Part shown: positions 1 to 10,010 of the stretch, piece by piece | Layout: each line of letters begins with the position of its first letter | Position numbering within the stretch: position 1 is the first letter of the stretch | NCBI RefSeq assembly: GCF_900163695.1 | Contig: NZ_FUIC01000003.1 | Coordinates: forward strand, 1-64,000 | Length of the DNA stretch: 64,000 nucleotides | DNA from: Gulosibacter sp. 10 | Lineage (GTDB): Bacteria > Actinomycetota > Actinomycetes > Actinomycetales > Microbacteriaceae | Direction of reading: 5' to 3' | Made by a program: the position numbers and the translations under genes | Notes under the pieces: model-generated | What the model saw: only the letters and a program-made list of their open reading frames with translations | Databases searched by the model: none | Told to the model about the DNA's origin: nothing

Positions 1-34
1 GGTCGGGGGTTGGGAAGGTTGGGAGGGAGAACGC

Positions 35-57
35 GAGGGGCCGGCCCTGCCGGCCTC
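35..57 (-). terminator. Weak hairpin after asparaginase gene
   Basis: GAGG and CCGGC on the left pair with GCCGGCCTC on the right, leaving a 2-nt bulge and a 3-nt loop. It lies just past the stop of the minus-strand asparaginase gene. There is no clear T-tract, so a terminator role is only plausible. Confidence 0.35.
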
Positions 58-64
58 GCTCGTC

Positions 65-1081
65 TCAGCCGCGCTCGATCACGCTCGGCACGTCCGAGCC
101 GAGCATCACGCTGCCCACCGGCTGCCCGCCGCCGGTGACGCCCAGCCGCAGCTTGGGCAGGATGGCCTCCGCCTTCGCGGGGTCCACCGCCCCCGCGGCG
201 ACGAGCAGCTGCAGGCCCGGGAGCATGGCGGCGCGGCCGGATCCGTCGAGGCACTTGAGCACGGCCGCGGTGCCGTCCTCGGCCACGAGCACCTGCACGC
301 CCTCGGCCCCCGATTTCGCGAGCACGCCGAGCTCCTCGATCACCACGGTGTCGGGGCGGCCGTGGCCCGCGATCGTCCAGGGATGCCGGAGGGCGGCGGA
401 CCAGATCTTGGCCGCGTTGCGGAAGATGCCGAAGGGGGAGGAGGCCTGGGAGGTCGCGAATCGCGACATGGCCCTGGCCATGCCGGCGAGGGAGACCGCG
501 TAGACGGGCGCGCCGCAGCCGTCCACGCCCGTGACGCTCACCTGCTCTCCCGCGAACCGGGCCAGCGACTCCCGCACGAGCTTCTGCACCGGATGCTCGG
601 GCTGCAGGTACGTGTCGGTCGGCCAGCCGGCGGCGGCGCACGCGGCGAGGAAGGCCGCATGCTTGCCGGAGCACTCCATGTAGACCTGCGCGCTCGGCTC
701 GCCCGTGCGCACGAGCGAATCGCGCGACGCCCGGTCGTTCGGCCAGGTCGCCGGGCAGCGGAGGGCCCGCTCGTCGAGCCCGGCGCGACCGAGGATGTCG
801 CGGACCAGCGCGACGTGCAGCGGCGTCCCGGCATGCGAGGCGCACGCGATGGCGAGATGCTCTCCCTCGAGCTGCGCCCCGCCCTCGAGCGAGGCCAGCG
901 CCTGGACGAACTTCAGCGTCGACCTCGGGAAGACCGGGGTGCGCACGTCGCCGAGCGAGCACAGCAGCGCGCCCTCGCCGTCGACCACGGCGGCGGAGCC
1001 GAGATGCCGCGATTCGATGAAGCCGTTCCGCGTCACCACGGCCAGCTCCACCGCATCCTTGCCCAAGAACGTGCCTGCCAC
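65..1081 (-). CDS. Type II-like asparaginase (Asparaginase_II family)
   Basis: 338 aa, predicted to hydrolyse L-asparagine to aspartate and ammonia. It resembles the PF06089 family, which is unrelated to the classical AnsA/AnsB fold. Conserved stretches are [10 protein letters not shown] near residue 54, ACASHAGTP near 80, the [13 protein letters not shown] segment near 136 and [11 protein letters not shown] near 188, all typical of this family. No signal peptide is visible, so a cytoplasmic enzyme is likely. A TTG lies one codon upstream, but GTG at 1081 is better placed behind a GGAGG ribosome-binding site, 6 nt versus 3 nt. It is transcribed divergently from dxr. Confidence 0.85.
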   Translation of the reverse strand: MAGTFLGKDAVELAVVTRNGFIESRHLGSAAVVDGEGALLCSLGDVRTPVFPRSTLKFVQALASLEGGAQLEGEHLAIACASHAGTPLHVALVRDILGRAGLDERALRCPATWPNDRASRDSLVRTGEPSAQVYMECSGKHAAFLAACAAAGWPTDTYLQPEHPVQKLVRESLARFAGEQVSVTGVDGCGAPVYAVSLAGMARAMSRFATSQASSPFGIFRNAAKIWSAALRHPWTIAGHGRPDTVVIEELGVLAKSGAEGVQVLVAEDGTAAVLKCLDGSGRAAMLPGLQLLVAAGAVDPAKAEAILPKLRLGVTGGGQPVGSVMLGSDVPSVIERG

Positions 1082-1114
1082 CAACTACCTCCACGCCGAT
1101 CGGATAACCCCCAC

Positions 1115-1120
1115 ATGCTA
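1115..1120 (-). promoter_or_regulatory. Candidate -10 for the asparaginase gene
   Basis: TAGCAT on the minus strand, about 34 nt before the GTG start, allowing a short leader with the GGAGG site. No convincing -35 is visible. Confidence 0.4.
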
Positions 1121-1154
1121 CGCGCTCCCGCGGATCGCGGCGACGGATCGGGAC

Positions 1155-1160
1155 TATGCT
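1155..1160 (+). promoter_or_regulatory. Candidate -10 for dxr
   Basis: TATGCT, 23 nt before the dxr ATG. It leaves room for the AGGGGAGG ribosome-binding site in a short leader. It sits opposite the divergent asparaginase promoter. Confidence 0.45.
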
Positions 1161-1183
1161 CGTGCGAGACCAGGGGAGGCACC

Positions 1184-2284
1184 ATGACGGCAGAGCGGCG
1201 GCGCGTGCTCGTGCTCGGCGCGACCGGATCGATCGGGATGCAGACCCTCGACATCCTGCGCCGGAACCCGGATCGCTTCGAGCCCGTGGGGCTCGGCGCG
1301 GGCAGCGACCGCGAGGAGCTCGAAGCGCTCGCCGAGGAGTTCGGGCTGCCCGCGGGCGCCCTCGCGCTGGGCGCCGAGGACGCCGAGCGCCTGGTCCGCG
1401 ACACCGAGGCGGACGTCGTGGTCAACGGCATCACCGGCTCGGCCGGGCTCGGCGGCACGCTCGCGGCGCTCGAGACCGGCCGCGTCCTCGCCCTCGCGAA
1501 CAAGGAGTCGCTCATCGTCGGCGCCCCGCTCGTGCGCCGCCTGGCCGCGCCCGGGCAGATCGTCCCGGTCGACTCGGAGCACTCGGCCATCGCGCAGTGC
1601 CTCGCCGCGGGCCGCCGGGAGGAGGTCTCGAGGCTCGTGCTCACCGCCTCGGGCGGCCCCTTCCGAGGGCGCCGCCGCGCGGATCTCGAGCGCGTCGCCC
1701 CGGCGGAGGCCCTCGCGCACCCCACGTGGGACATGGGCCGCGTCGTGACCACGAACTCCGCCACGCTCGTGAACAAGGGGCTCGAGGTCATCGAGGCCCA
1801 CGTGCTGTTCGACATGCCCTTCGACCGCATCGACGTGGTCGTGCACCCCCAGTCGATCGTGCACTCGATGGTCGAGTACGTCGACGGCTCCACCATCGCG
1901 CAGGTCTCGCCGCCGGACATGCGGCTGCCGATCGCGCTCGCCCTCGACTGGCCCGGTCGCGTGCCGGGGGCGGTGCCGCCGCTGGACTGGACGCGGGCGC
2001 AGACCTGGACGTTCGAGCCGCTCGACGAGGAGGCGTTCCCCGCCGTGTCGATCGCGAAGGCGGCCGGCGAGGCGGGCGGTGCCCACCCGGCGGTGCTCAA
2101 CGCCGCCAACGAGGTCGCGGTCGCCGCCTTCCACGACGGCGCCCTGCCCTTCCCCGGCATCGTCGACACGGTGCGCGGCGTGCTCGAGGCCTGGCGCCCC
2201 GAGCCGGACGAACCCACCAGGGAGGCGCTGCTCGCGGCGGACGCGTGGGCACGTTCAGCCGCGCGGCGGATGATCCGCGCGTAG
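1184..2284 (+). CDS. dxr: 1-deoxy-D-xylulose 5-phosphate reductoisomerase
   Basis: 366 aa. It converts DXP to 2-C-methyl-D-erythritol 4-phosphate with NADPH, the committed step of the MEP isoprenoid pathway. Seen: the NADPH-binding GATGSIG at residues 12-18, NKES at 106-109, the metal/substrate DSEHSA at 130-135, the ASGGPFRG loop, the HPTWDMG segment and [12 protein letters not shown]. The reading frame stays open far upstream, but the ATG at 1184 directly follows AGGGGAGG and starts the conserved sequence, so the upstream extension is rejected. The order dxr, M50 protease, ispG is a classic actinobacterial cluster. Its TAG stop is also the start of the next gene's probable -10 element. Confidence 0.95.
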   Translation: MTAERRRVLVLGATGSIGMQTLDILRRNPDRFEPVGLGAGSDREELEALAEEFGLPAGALALGAEDAERLVRDTEADVVVNGITGSAGLGGTLAALETGRVLALANKESLIVGAPLVRRLAAPGQIVPVDSEHSAIAQCLAAGRREEVSRLVLTASGGPFRGRRRADLERVAPAEALAHPTWDMGRVVTTNSATLVNKGLEVIEAHVLFDMPFDRIDVVVHPQSIVHSMVEYVDGSTIAQVSPPDMRLPIALALDWPGRVPGAVPPLDWTRAQTWTFEPLDEEAFPAVSIAKAAGEAGGAHPAVLNAANEVAVAAFHDGALPFPGIVDTVRGVLEAWRPEPDEPTREALLAADAWARSAARRMIRA

Positions 2285-2287
2285 GCT
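2282..2287 (+). promoter_or_regulatory. Leaderless-type -10 for the M50 protease gene
   Basis: TAGGCT, 8 nt before the GTG start. The TAG is the stop codon of dxr. Confidence 0.6.
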
Positions 2288-2295
2288 ATTCCCCC

Positions 2296-3630
2296 GTGAC
2301 CGGTGCACTGCTCTTCATCCTCGGGATTCTCGCCGCCCTGATCGGGCTCGCGATCTCCATCGCGCTCCACGAGCTGGGACACCTCTCCTTCGCGAAGCTC
2401 TTCGGCGTGCGCGTCCCCCAGTACATGGTCGGCTTCGGGCCGACGATCTGGTCGCGGCGCCGCAAGGGCGGCGAGACGGAGTACGGCGTCAAGGCCATCC
2501 CGCTCGGCGGCTACATCTCGATGATCGGCATGTATCCGCCCAAGGCGGGGCAGAAGGCGACCGCGCAGGGTACCGGGTTCGTCTCGCAGATGATCGAGGA
2601 GGGGCGCGAGGCGAGCGCCGAGAGCATCCCCGACGGCGAGGAGCACCGCGCCTTCTACCGCAAGCCGGTCTGGCAGCGGCTGCTCATCATGCTCGGCGGG
2701 CCGCTCATGAACTTCGTGATCGCGGGGATCTGCTTCGCAGTGGTCGCCGTCGGGTTCGGCACGTACCAGCCGACCACGAGCGTCGATCAGGTCTACGAAT
2801 GCGTCGTGGTCGGCGGCGGCTCGAACGAGTCCACCGAGGACTGCTCGGCGCCCGCCCCCGGGTTCGAGGCGGGGCTGCTCCCCGGCGACCGGGTCGTCGC
2901 GATGGACGGCGAGCCGGTCGAGGAATGGGCGCAGCTGCAGAACCGGATCCGCACGAGCGCCGACGAGCCCATCCGGCTCACCGTGGAGCGGGAGGGCGAG
3001 ACGCTCGATCTCACGATCACGCCCATCCCCAACGAGATCTACGTCGTCGATCCGGAGACGGGGGAGGTCGCGGAGGACGAGCACGGCGAGCCGGTCACCG
3101 AGACCGTGGGCTACGTCGGGTTCACCGCGGCCCAGCAGCGCGTGCCGCAGGACCTCGCGTTCGTGGGCGAGATGTACGGGCAGACCGTCAAGGGCATCAC
3201 CGACATCGTGATCACCATGCCCCAGCGCGTCGTGCAGATGTTCCAGGCGGGATTCCTCGGCGCCGAGCGCGACCCGAACGGGCCCATGAGCGTGGTCGGC
3301 GTCGGCCGCATCACGGGCGAGATCGCCGCCCAGGAGCAGATCCCGATCGCGGACCGGGTGGCGACCATCATCCAGATCGTGGGCACCGTGAACATCGCCC
3401 TCGGCGTGTTCAACCTCATCCCGCTGCCCCCGCTGGACGGCGGCCACGTGGTCTCGGCGCTGTGGGACGGCCTGCGCCGCTGGTTCGCGAAGCTGCGCGG
3501 CAGGCCCGATCCCGGCCCCTTCGACGTGGCCAAGCTGATCCCCGTCACGATGGTCATGGCGATCGTGTGGATGGCGATCGGCGCGCTGTTCATCTTCACC
3601 GACATCGTCAACCCCATCTCGCTCTTCTGA
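2296..3630 (+). CDS. rseP: Site-2 (M50) membrane zinc protease, RseP/Rip1 type
   Basis: 444 aa intramembrane metalloprotease that, in this family, cleaves anti-sigma factors and other membrane proteins. Seen: the zinc motif HELGH at residues 25-29 in the first membrane helix, a PDZ-like domain around residues 190-250 (GFEAGLLPGDRVVAMDGE), the third zinc ligand in NLIPLPPLDGGH near 380, and hydrophobic helices near 135 and at the C-terminus. The GTG start gives a protein beginning immediately with the first membrane helix; no Shine-Dalgarno is seen, consistent with a leaderless mRNA. It occupies the place of mycobacterial rip1 between dxr and ispG. The actual substrate here is unknown. Confidence 0.9.
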   Translation: MTGALLFILGILAALIGLAISIALHELGHLSFAKLFGVRVPQYMVGFGPTIWSRRRKGGETEYGVKAIPLGGYISMIGMYPPKAGQKATAQGTGFVSQMIEEGREASAESIPDGEEHRAFYRKPVWQRLLIMLGGPLMNFVIAGICFAVVAVGFGTYQPTTSVDQVYECVVVGGGSNESTEDCSAPAPGFEAGLLPGDRVVAMDGEPVEEWAQLQNRIRTSADEPIRLTVEREGETLDLTITPIPNEIYVVDPETGEVAEDEHGEPVTETVGYVGFTAAQQRVPQDLAFVGEMYGQTVKGITDIVITMPQRVVQMFQAGFLGAERDPNGPMSVVGVGRITGEIAAQEQIPIADRVATIIQIVGTVNIALGVFNLIPLPPLDGGHVVSALWDGLRRWFAKLRGRPDPGPFDVAKLIPVTMVMAIVWMAIGALFIFTDIVNPISLF

Positions 3631-3668
3631 GCGGCTGGGAGCGCCGCCTCCCCGGTTCCGCGCGCACG

Positions 3669-3674
3669 TAGACT
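3669..3674 (+). promoter_or_regulatory. Leaderless-type -10 for ispG
   Basis: TAGACT, 6 nt before the GTG start; no Shine-Dalgarno sequence lies between. Confidence 0.65.
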
Positions 3675-3680
3675 GGCAGC

Positions 3681-4826
3681 GTGTCTGACGTGAATCTCGG
3701 AATGCCCAGGATGCCCGAACTCGTGACCCCGCGGCGGAAGACCCGCAAGGTCCGGGTCGGGTCGGTCTTCGTGGGCGGCGATGCGCCGGTCACGGTGCAG
3801 TCGATGACGACGACCCCCACGCACGACATCAACGCGACGCTGCAGCAGATCGCGGAGCTCACCGCCGCGGGCTGCGATCTCGTCCGGGTCGCCGTGCCGC
3901 GGCGCGAGGATGCGGAGGCGCTGAAGATCATCGCGATGAAGAGCCAGATCCCCGTCATCGCGGACATCCACTTCCAGCCGAACTACGTGTTCCAGGCCAT
4001 CGAGGCGGGCTGCGCCGGCGTGCGGGTCAACCCCGGCAACATCCGCAAGTTCGACGACAAGGTGGGCGAGATCGCGAAGGCGGCGAAGGACGCCGGAGTC
4101 GCGCTGCGCATCGGCGTGAACGCGGGCTCGCTCGAGCCCTCGCTGCTCGAGAAGCACGGCCGCCCCACCGCCGAGGCCCTCGTCGAATCGGCGGTCTGGG
4201 AGGCCGGGCTCTTCGAGGAGCACGACTTCCACGACTTCGGCATCTCGGTGAAGCACAACGACCCGGTCGTGATGATCAAGGCCTACCGGATGCTCTCCGA
4301 GCGCGGCGACTGGCCGCTCCACCTCGGCGTCACCGAGGCCGGCCCCGCGTTCCAGGGCACGATCAAGTCCGCGGTGGCGTTCGGCTCGCTGCTGGCCGAC
4401 GGCATCGGCGACACCATCCGCGTCTCCCTCTCGGCCCCGCCAGTCGAGGAGGTCAAGGTGGGCATGCAGATCCTGCAGTCGCTCGGCCTCCGCGAGAAGC
4501 GGCTCGAGATCGTCTCCTGCCCCTCCTGCGGGCGCGCGCAGGTGGACGTCTACACGCTCGCCGATTCGGTGCAGGAGGGGCTCAAGCACCTCACCGTCCC
4601 GATCCGGGTCGCGGTCATGGGCTGCGTGGTGAACGGGCCCGGCGAGGCTCGGGAGGCCGACCTCGGGGTCGCGAGCGGCAACGGCAAGGGGCAGATCTTC
4701 GTCAAGGGCGAGGTGATCCGTGTCGTACCGGAGGATGAGATCGTCGAGACGCTGATCGCCGAGGCGGAGCGGATCGCCGCGGAAATGCCCGCGGGCGAGG
4801 CCGGCCCGCCCGTGGTGATCGCTTAG
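3681..4826 (+). CDS. ispG: 4-hydroxy-3-methylbut-2-enyl diphosphate synthase
   Basis: 381 aa iron-sulfur enzyme of the MEP pathway (GcpE), converting MEcPP to HMBPP. Seen: the TIM-barrel N-terminal half with [11 protein letters not shown] near residue 34 and [13 protein letters not shown] near 113, and the [4Fe-4S] ligands C280 and C283 (SCPSCGR) and C315 ([11 protein letters not shown]), the last followed by the conserved Glu of NGPGEA. Length is normal for the actinobacterial short form. The GTG at 3681 is chosen because it lies 6 nt from TAGACT. It works in the same pathway as dxr two genes upstream. Confidence 0.95.
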   Translation: MSDVNLGMPRMPELVTPRRKTRKVRVGSVFVGGDAPVTVQSMTTTPTHDINATLQQIAELTAAGCDLVRVAVPRREDAEALKIIAMKSQIPVIADIHFQPNYVFQAIEAGCAGVRVNPGNIRKFDDKVGEIAKAAKDAGVALRIGVNAGSLEPSLLEKHGRPTAEALVESAVWEAGLFEEHDFHDFGISVKHNDPVVMIKAYRMLSERGDWPLHLGVTEAGPAFQGTIKSAVAFGSLLADGIGDTIRVSLSAPPVEEVKVGMQILQSLGLREKRLEIVSCPSCGRAQVDVYTLADSVQEGLKHLTVPIRVAVMGCVVNGPGEAREADLGVASGNGKGQIFVKGEVIRVVPEDEIVETLIAEAERIAAEMPAGEAGPPVVIA

Positions 4827-4847
4827 CGCGGGGGTCGCCGGACGGCC

Positions 4848-4853
4848 TACCAT
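4848..4853 (+). promoter_or_regulatory. Leaderless-type -10 for the MoxR operon
   Basis: TACCAT, 7 nt before the ATG at 4861. It overlaps an in-frame upstream ATG at 4852, so that upstream ATG would not be on the transcript. Confidence 0.6.
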
Positions 4854-4860
4854 GGCCCTC

Positions 4861-5856
<996 letters not shown>

Positions 5857-5857
5857 C

Positions 5858-6748
5858 GTGTCGGGCACCCTGCTCCAGCGCGTCAAGTCGAGGCTGTTCC
5901 TCCGGTCTCGGCGCCGCGCCGCGCACCTGCTCGACGGGCACTACGCCTCCATCCACCGCGGCAGCAGCCTCGACTTCGACGACCTGCGCGAGTACGCGCC
6001 GGGCGACGCGATCGCGGACATCGACTGGAAGGCCACCGCGCGGGCGGGATCCACGCTCGTGCGCCGCTGGCAGGACGAGCGCCGCCACCGGGTGTGCTTC
6101 ATCGTCGACTCCGGGAGGAACATGGCGGCCCACTCGCGCGGGGGCGACCCCAAGCGCGACATCGCGGTCTCGGTGACCGGCACGCTCGGCTACCTCGCGA
6201 TCCGGCACGGCGACGAGGTCGGCCTCCTCGCGGGCGATTCGGTCCGGATCACGACGCGCCCCTTCCGCACCGGCGAGGCGGCGCTCGAGCGCATGCTGCG
6301 GGACATCCACGACGGCGCGACGCTCGAGGCGCCGGTCTCGGACACCCGCGCGCTGCTCGAGCGCGCCCGGCGCACGCTGCGGCATCGCGCCCTCGTGGTC
6401 GTCGTCACCGACGAGATCGAGCTCGACGAGGAGCTCGAGACCAGCGTGCTCGCGCTCTGCGCGCAGCACGAGCTGTTCTGGGTGGAGATCGCCGACACCG
6501 ACCCCACCGAGGCGAACCGGCGGGACGCGCGGATCTACGACGTGGCGGGGGACTGGGAGCTCCCCGCGGCCCTGCGCGAGCACGCGGGGCTGCGCCGGCA
6601 GTTCGCCGAGCAGTACCGCGAACGGCGGGAGCGGCTGCGCGCGGTGCTCGAGCACCGGGGCGCGACGGTGGCGCGCATCGAGCGCGGGGATGACGCCGTG
6701 CCCGTGCTCCTGCGGGCGCTGAAGGCGAGGCAGCATGCGCGTCGATGA
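5858..6748 (+). CDS. DUF58-domain protein
   Basis: 296 aa. Contains the DUF58 signature near residues 35-70 (RGSSLDFDDLREYAPGD followed by DIDWKATAR) and then a VWA-like half with FIVDSGRNM near 87. No membrane helix is evident, so it is probably cytosolic or membrane-peripheral. DUF58 proteins regularly sit between a MoxR ATPase and VWA proteins (BatA/aerotolerance-like operons); the biochemical role is not established. The GTG start follows the moxR stop by 1 nt, indicating translational coupling. Confidence 0.85.
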   Translation: MSGTLLQRVKSRLFLRSRRRAAHLLDGHYASIHRGSSLDFDDLREYAPGDAIADIDWKATARAGSTLVRRWQDERRHRVCFIVDSGRNMAAHSRGGDPKRDIAVSVTGTLGYLAIRHGDEVGLLAGDSVRITTRPFRTGEAALERMLRDIHDGATLEAPVSDTRALLERARRTLRHRALVVVVTDEIELDEELETSVLALCAQHELFWVEIADTDPTEANRRDARIYDVAGDWELPAALREHAGLRRQFAEQYRERRERLRAVLEHRGATVARIERGDDAVPVLLRALKARQHARR

Positions 6749-7256
6749 GCTGCTGCCGGGGCTGCCGCCCGCGGCCCCCGACGAGACCCCGCCGGGGGAG
6801 ATCATGCCGCTCGTCGGCTACAGCCCCTTCTGGCTCGTGCTCGGCATCACGGTGCTCGCCGTCATCGTGGCGGGCTACCTCGTCCTGGTCCTGCTCACCC
6901 GCCCGCGGGAGCGGGTCGTCGAGGCCGAACGGCCCTCCGATCCGCCGGTCGACCTCGTGCGGCTGCGCGACGAGTCGTTCGCGAGGATCGCGGAGATCGA
7001 GCGCGAGCTGCACGCGGGCGTCGTGGACCCCAGGTCGGCGAACGAGGCGCTGAGCTCGCTCGTGCGCCGGTACGTGGCCGAGGCGACGGGCATCCCCGCC
7101 GATCGCATGACGCTGCGCGATCTGCGCGAGTCGCCCCTGCGCGGCACCACCGCGGCGGTCGAGCAGTTCTACCCGAGCGTGTTCGGCGCGGAGCCCGCGC
7201 ACGACCTGCCGCGCAGCATCCAACTCGCTCGGGAGGTGATCGCCGGATGGCGCTAG
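6735..7256 (+). CDS. Single-pass membrane protein of the MoxR/VWA operon
   Basis: 173 aa. A short N-terminal segment precedes one membrane helix at about residues 29-56; a charged cytoplasmic helical domain follows (RLRDESFARIAEIERELHAG near 73). It overlaps the DUF58 gene by 14 bp and the following VWA gene by 10 bp. In position and architecture it matches the small DUF4381-like proteins of BatA-type operons, but sequence identity to that family cannot be confirmed by eye. Probable scaffold or partner of the VWA proteins (inference). Confidence 0.7.
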   Translation: MRVDELLPGLPPAAPDETPPGEIMPLVGYSPFWLVLGITVLAVIVAGYLVLVLLTRPRERVVEAERPSDPPVDLVRLRDESFARIAEIERELHAGVVDPRSANEALSSLVRRYVAEATGIPADRMTLRDLRESPLRGTTAAVEQFYPSVFGAEPAHDLPRSIQLAREVIAGWR

Positions 7257-8242
7257 CGTACTGGTGGCTGCCCTTCGCCGTCGCGGTCGCGGTGGTCGTG
7301 ATCGGCGTGCTGGTGTTCGTCCGCTCGCCCGGACGGCGCGGCCGGGGGAGGCCGATCGCCAACTCCGACCGGCTGACGCGGCTGCCCGGCTACCTGCGGG
7401 CCCTGGACCGGGCGAATCTCGGCGCGATCCTCGCGAGCGTCGTGCTGGTCGCGCTCATCGGCGTCACCACGATGGCGGGCGCGCGTTGGGTCTACACGAA
7501 GGTCGAGACCCCCGAGAAGTACAACCGCGACATCGTGCTCTGCCTCGACGTATCGGGCTCGATGGTCGACTTCGACGCGGAGGTGCTCGACCGGTATCTG
7601 GAGATGCTCCCCGGGTTCGAGGGCGAGCGGATGTCCCTCGTGCTCTGGAACTCCTCGGCCGTGCCCGTGTTCCCGCTCACGGACGACTACCGGTTCGTGG
7701 CGGAGCAGCTCACGCAGGTGCGCGACGCGATGCGGGACGGCTACGACAGCGAGTACTTCAACACCGGCACGCTGAACAAGCCCGGCGCCTCGCTGGTCGG
7801 CGACGGGCTCGCCTCCTGCGTCATGCAGTTCGAGGGGGCCTCGCCGTCGGAGGGCGGCGAGCCGGTCGACGACGGCCGCTCGCGCTCCGTGATCCTCGCG
7901 ACCGACAACGTCGTGAACGGGACGCAGACCATCTCCCTGCCGCAGGCCGCCGACTTCGCCACGCTCCACGGCGTGAGCCTGTACGCGCTCGACGCGAACA
8001 GCCTCGACGACGCCTATGCGGCCGAGTACCGATCCGTGGTCGAGGAGCAGGAGGGCACCTACTACGCGCTCGACGACGAGGAGGCCGTGGACGCGATCGT
8101 GGACGAGATCACGAGCGATCAGACGAACAAGATTGAGGGCGCGCCGCAGCTGCTCGTCATCGACCGGCCCGACACCTGGCTGTGGTGGATGCTCGCGCTC
8201 GTGCCCGCCTACCTGATCCTGGCGAGGAGGCTGCGGCTATGA
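7247..8242 (+). CDS. Membrane VWA-domain protein (BatA/BatB-like), first copy
   Basis: 331 aa. N-terminal membrane helix at about residues 7-26, a second at 63-83, then a von Willebrand A domain with the MIDAS motif DVSGSM near residue 103 and a C-terminal helix (WLWWMLALVPAYLIL, about 310-326). The VWA fold would face outside and bind a divalent metal through the DxSxS motif. It resembles BatA/BatB, implicated in aerotolerance and envelope stress in other bacteria. It overlaps both neighbours (ATGA with the next gene). Confidence 0.85.
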   Translation: MALAYWWLPFAVAVAVVVIGVLVFVRSPGRRGRGRPIANSDRLTRLPGYLRALDRANLGAILASVVLVALIGVTTMAGARWVYTKVETPEKYNRDIVLCLDVSGSMVDFDAEVLDRYLEMLPGFEGERMSLVLWNSSAVPVFPLTDDYRFVAEQLTQVRDAMRDGYDSEYFNTGTLNKPGASLVGDGLASCVMQFEGASPSEGGEPVDDGRSRSVILATDNVVNGTQTISLPQAADFATLHGVSLYALDANSLDDAYAAEYRSVVEEQEGTYYALDDEEAVDAIVDEITSDQTNKIEGAPQLLVIDRPDTWLWWMLALVPAYLILARRLRL

Positions 8243-9225
8243 CCTTCGATCCGATCATGCCGGCCCCGCTGCTGCTGCTCGCGGCCGCGGCGCTGCTCGC
8301 CTGGGCGGGCTACTGCGCGTTCCGGGCGGACCGCCGCGCGCGGCTCCGGTGGCTCGGCCGCATCGCGATGGTCGCGGCGCTCGTCGTCGCGCTGGCGCGC
8401 CCCGGCATCGGCCAGGTCAGCGCCGAGGTGGCCGACGAGTCGGTCGACGTGCTCTTCGTCGTGGACACCTCGGCCTCCATCGCGGCGCAGGACTGGGACG
8501 GCGAGGCGAGCCGCCTCGACGGCGTCGTCGAGGACATCGGCGAGCTCGCCGCGCAGCACGCGGGGGCGAGGTACTCGGTGGTGACCTTCGGGTCGTACGC
8601 GGTGCAGCGCCTGCCGTTCACGACCGACGCCACGGCGCTCGGCAACGCGCTCGACCGGCTGCAGCCGGAATCCGTGCAGAACGCCCAGGGCAGCTCGATC
8701 GGCGCGGCCGCGCCGCTCGTCGAGGAGGTGCTCGACGGGGCGAGGCGGGACTACCCCGATCGCGTCCGGGTGGTGTACTACCTCGGGGACGGCGAGCAGA
8801 CCGCCGCGGGCGAGATCGAGTCCTTCGCCGACTCCGCCGAGCTCATCCAGGGCGGCGCGGTGCTCGGCTACGGCACCGAGGCCGGCGGCAGGATGCCCGA
8901 GTACGGCGAGTTCGGGCCGACGGGCTCCTTCGTCAAGGACCGGAACTACGAGGACGCCGTCTCGCGCATCGACGAGGGCAATCTCGAGGCCGTCGCCGAG
9001 GAGCTCGACGTGCCGTACGCGCCGCGCAGCGCCGACGCGCCGGTCGAGGCCGCGGAGGTCGACGCCTCCCGCGGCCAGTCGCTCGACTCCTCCTCCACGC
9101 AGCTGACCACCTTCCCGCTCTACTGGGTGTTCGCCCTCGTCGTCCTCGGCTGGCTGCTGCTCGAGGGCTGGTTCCTCGGGCGCGCGGCCAACGAGCTGCG
9201 CTCGGCACGGGAGATGATCGAATGA
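8239..9225 (+). CDS. Membrane VWA-domain protein, second copy
   Basis: 328 aa. Two N-terminal membrane helices (about residues 8-26 and 37-54), a VWA domain with MIDAS VVDTSAS near 73-79 and a C-terminal membrane helix (about 293-312). The reading frame is open further upstream, but ATG at 8239 overlaps the previous stop as ATGA and starts the natural N-terminus. Tandem divergent VWA proteins after MoxR and DUF58 are the pattern of BatA/BatB pairs. Its stop overlaps the next gene's start (ATGA). Confidence 0.85.
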   Translation: MTFDPIMPAPLLLLAAAALLAWAGYCAFRADRRARLRWLGRIAMVAALVVALARPGIGQVSAEVADESVDVLFVVDTSASIAAQDWDGEASRLDGVVEDIGELAAQHAGARYSVVTFGSYAVQRLPFTTDATALGNALDRLQPESVQNAQGSSIGAAAPLVEEVLDGARRDYPDRVRVVYYLGDGEQTAAGEIESFADSAELIQGGAVLGYGTEAGGRMPEYGEFGPTGSFVKDRNYEDAVSRIDEGNLEAVAEELDVPYAPRSADAPVEAAEVDASRGQSLDSSSTQLTTFPLYWVFALVVLGWLLLEGWFLGRAANELRSAREMIE

Positions 9226-9944
9226 CCGCGGATTCCCGCCGACGCCGGCTGCGCCGGCGCATCGCCCTGATCGGCCTGCCCTTCGCCCTGGCGGGCGGGC
9301 TGTTCGGGGGCACGCTGATCGTGCAGCACTTCATCGCGCTCAGCGCCATCGCGCAATACGACGCGGGGGAGTACGAGGAGTCCCTGAACACCTCCGGGCA
9401 GCTCGCCCTCGTGAACATCGTGGAGCGGTGGAAGCCGCACTACGACATGGGCACCAGCTACCTGCAGGTGGACGCGCTCGGGGAGGCGAAGGAGCAGTTC
9501 GCCATCGCGATGGGGCTCGCGCGCCCCGCCGAGCAGTGCCCGATCCGGGCGAACTTCGCGATCGCGATCGAGCGCGAGGGCGACGACCTCGTGGCCGCGG
9601 GCGAGATCGAGGCCGGGATGGAGCGGTACCGCGAGGCGCTCGAGCTGCTCGAGGGCCGCGATCCGGCCTGCGCCGAGAGCAGCTCCAACCGCTCCATCGA
9701 GGACAGCATCGAGCGGATCCTCGAGAAGCTGCAGCAGGAGGAGCAGGAGCCTCCCGAGGGCGGCGAGGACGGTGACGAGTCCGATGGCGGCGAGGGCGGC
9801 GAGGATCCGCAGAACCAGCCGGATCCGGACGCGCTCGACGAGCTCGAGGGCGGGCTCGACGAGAACCGCGACGAGCGCGAGGACGGCCTGGAGGACGACG
9901 AGCACGGCGGCGGGGGCGGATCGGGCGTCGACCAGCCCTGGTAG
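9222..9944 (+). CDS. Membrane-anchored TPR-like protein with acidic tail
   Basis: 240 aa. Arginine-rich N-terminus (RRRRLRRR, positive-inside), one membrane helix at about residues 13-36, helical repeats resembling tetratricopeptide units (about 45-155; AIAQYDAGEYEESL is one), then a strongly acidic, Gly-rich disordered tail from about 165 to the end, rich in Glu, Asp and Gly. It closes the MoxR operon in the slot of BatC/BatE TPR proteins. The tail could chelate metal or serve as a docking segment (inference). ATG overlaps the upstream stop. Confidence 0.75.
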   Translation: MTADSRRRRLRRRIALIGLPFALAGGLFGGTLIVQHFIALSAIAQYDAGEYEESLNTSGQLALVNIVERWKPHYDMGTSYLQVDALGEAKEQFAIAMGLARPAEQCPIRANFAIAIEREGDDLVAAGEIEAGMERYREALELLEGRDPACAESSSNRSIEDSIERILEKLQQEEQEPPEGGEDGDESDGGEGGEDPQNQPDPDALDELEGGLDENRDEREDGLEDDEHGGGGGSGVDQPW

Positions 9945-9997
9945 CCCGCCGCGCGGAGCGCCCGGGCGCCCGATGCTCGGCCGCCCGTGCGCGCGGG

Positions 9998-10003
9998 TAC
10001 GAT
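9998..10003 (+). promoter_or_regulatory. Leaderless-type -10 for proS
   Basis: TACGAT, 7 nt before the GTG start of proS. Confidence 0.65.
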
Positions 10004-10010
10004 AGCGAGC

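Noticed and set aside
362-1183. N-terminal extension of dxr
   Set aside because: The extension overlaps the asparaginase gene on the other strand and precedes the AGGGGAGG site; the conserved protein starts at 1184.
1033-3447. Long minus-strand open frame (804 codons) across dxr and the M50 protease
   Set aside because: Runs antisense to two clearly recognised genes and gives low-complexity His/Asp/Arg-rich protein, the usual GC-rich shadow.
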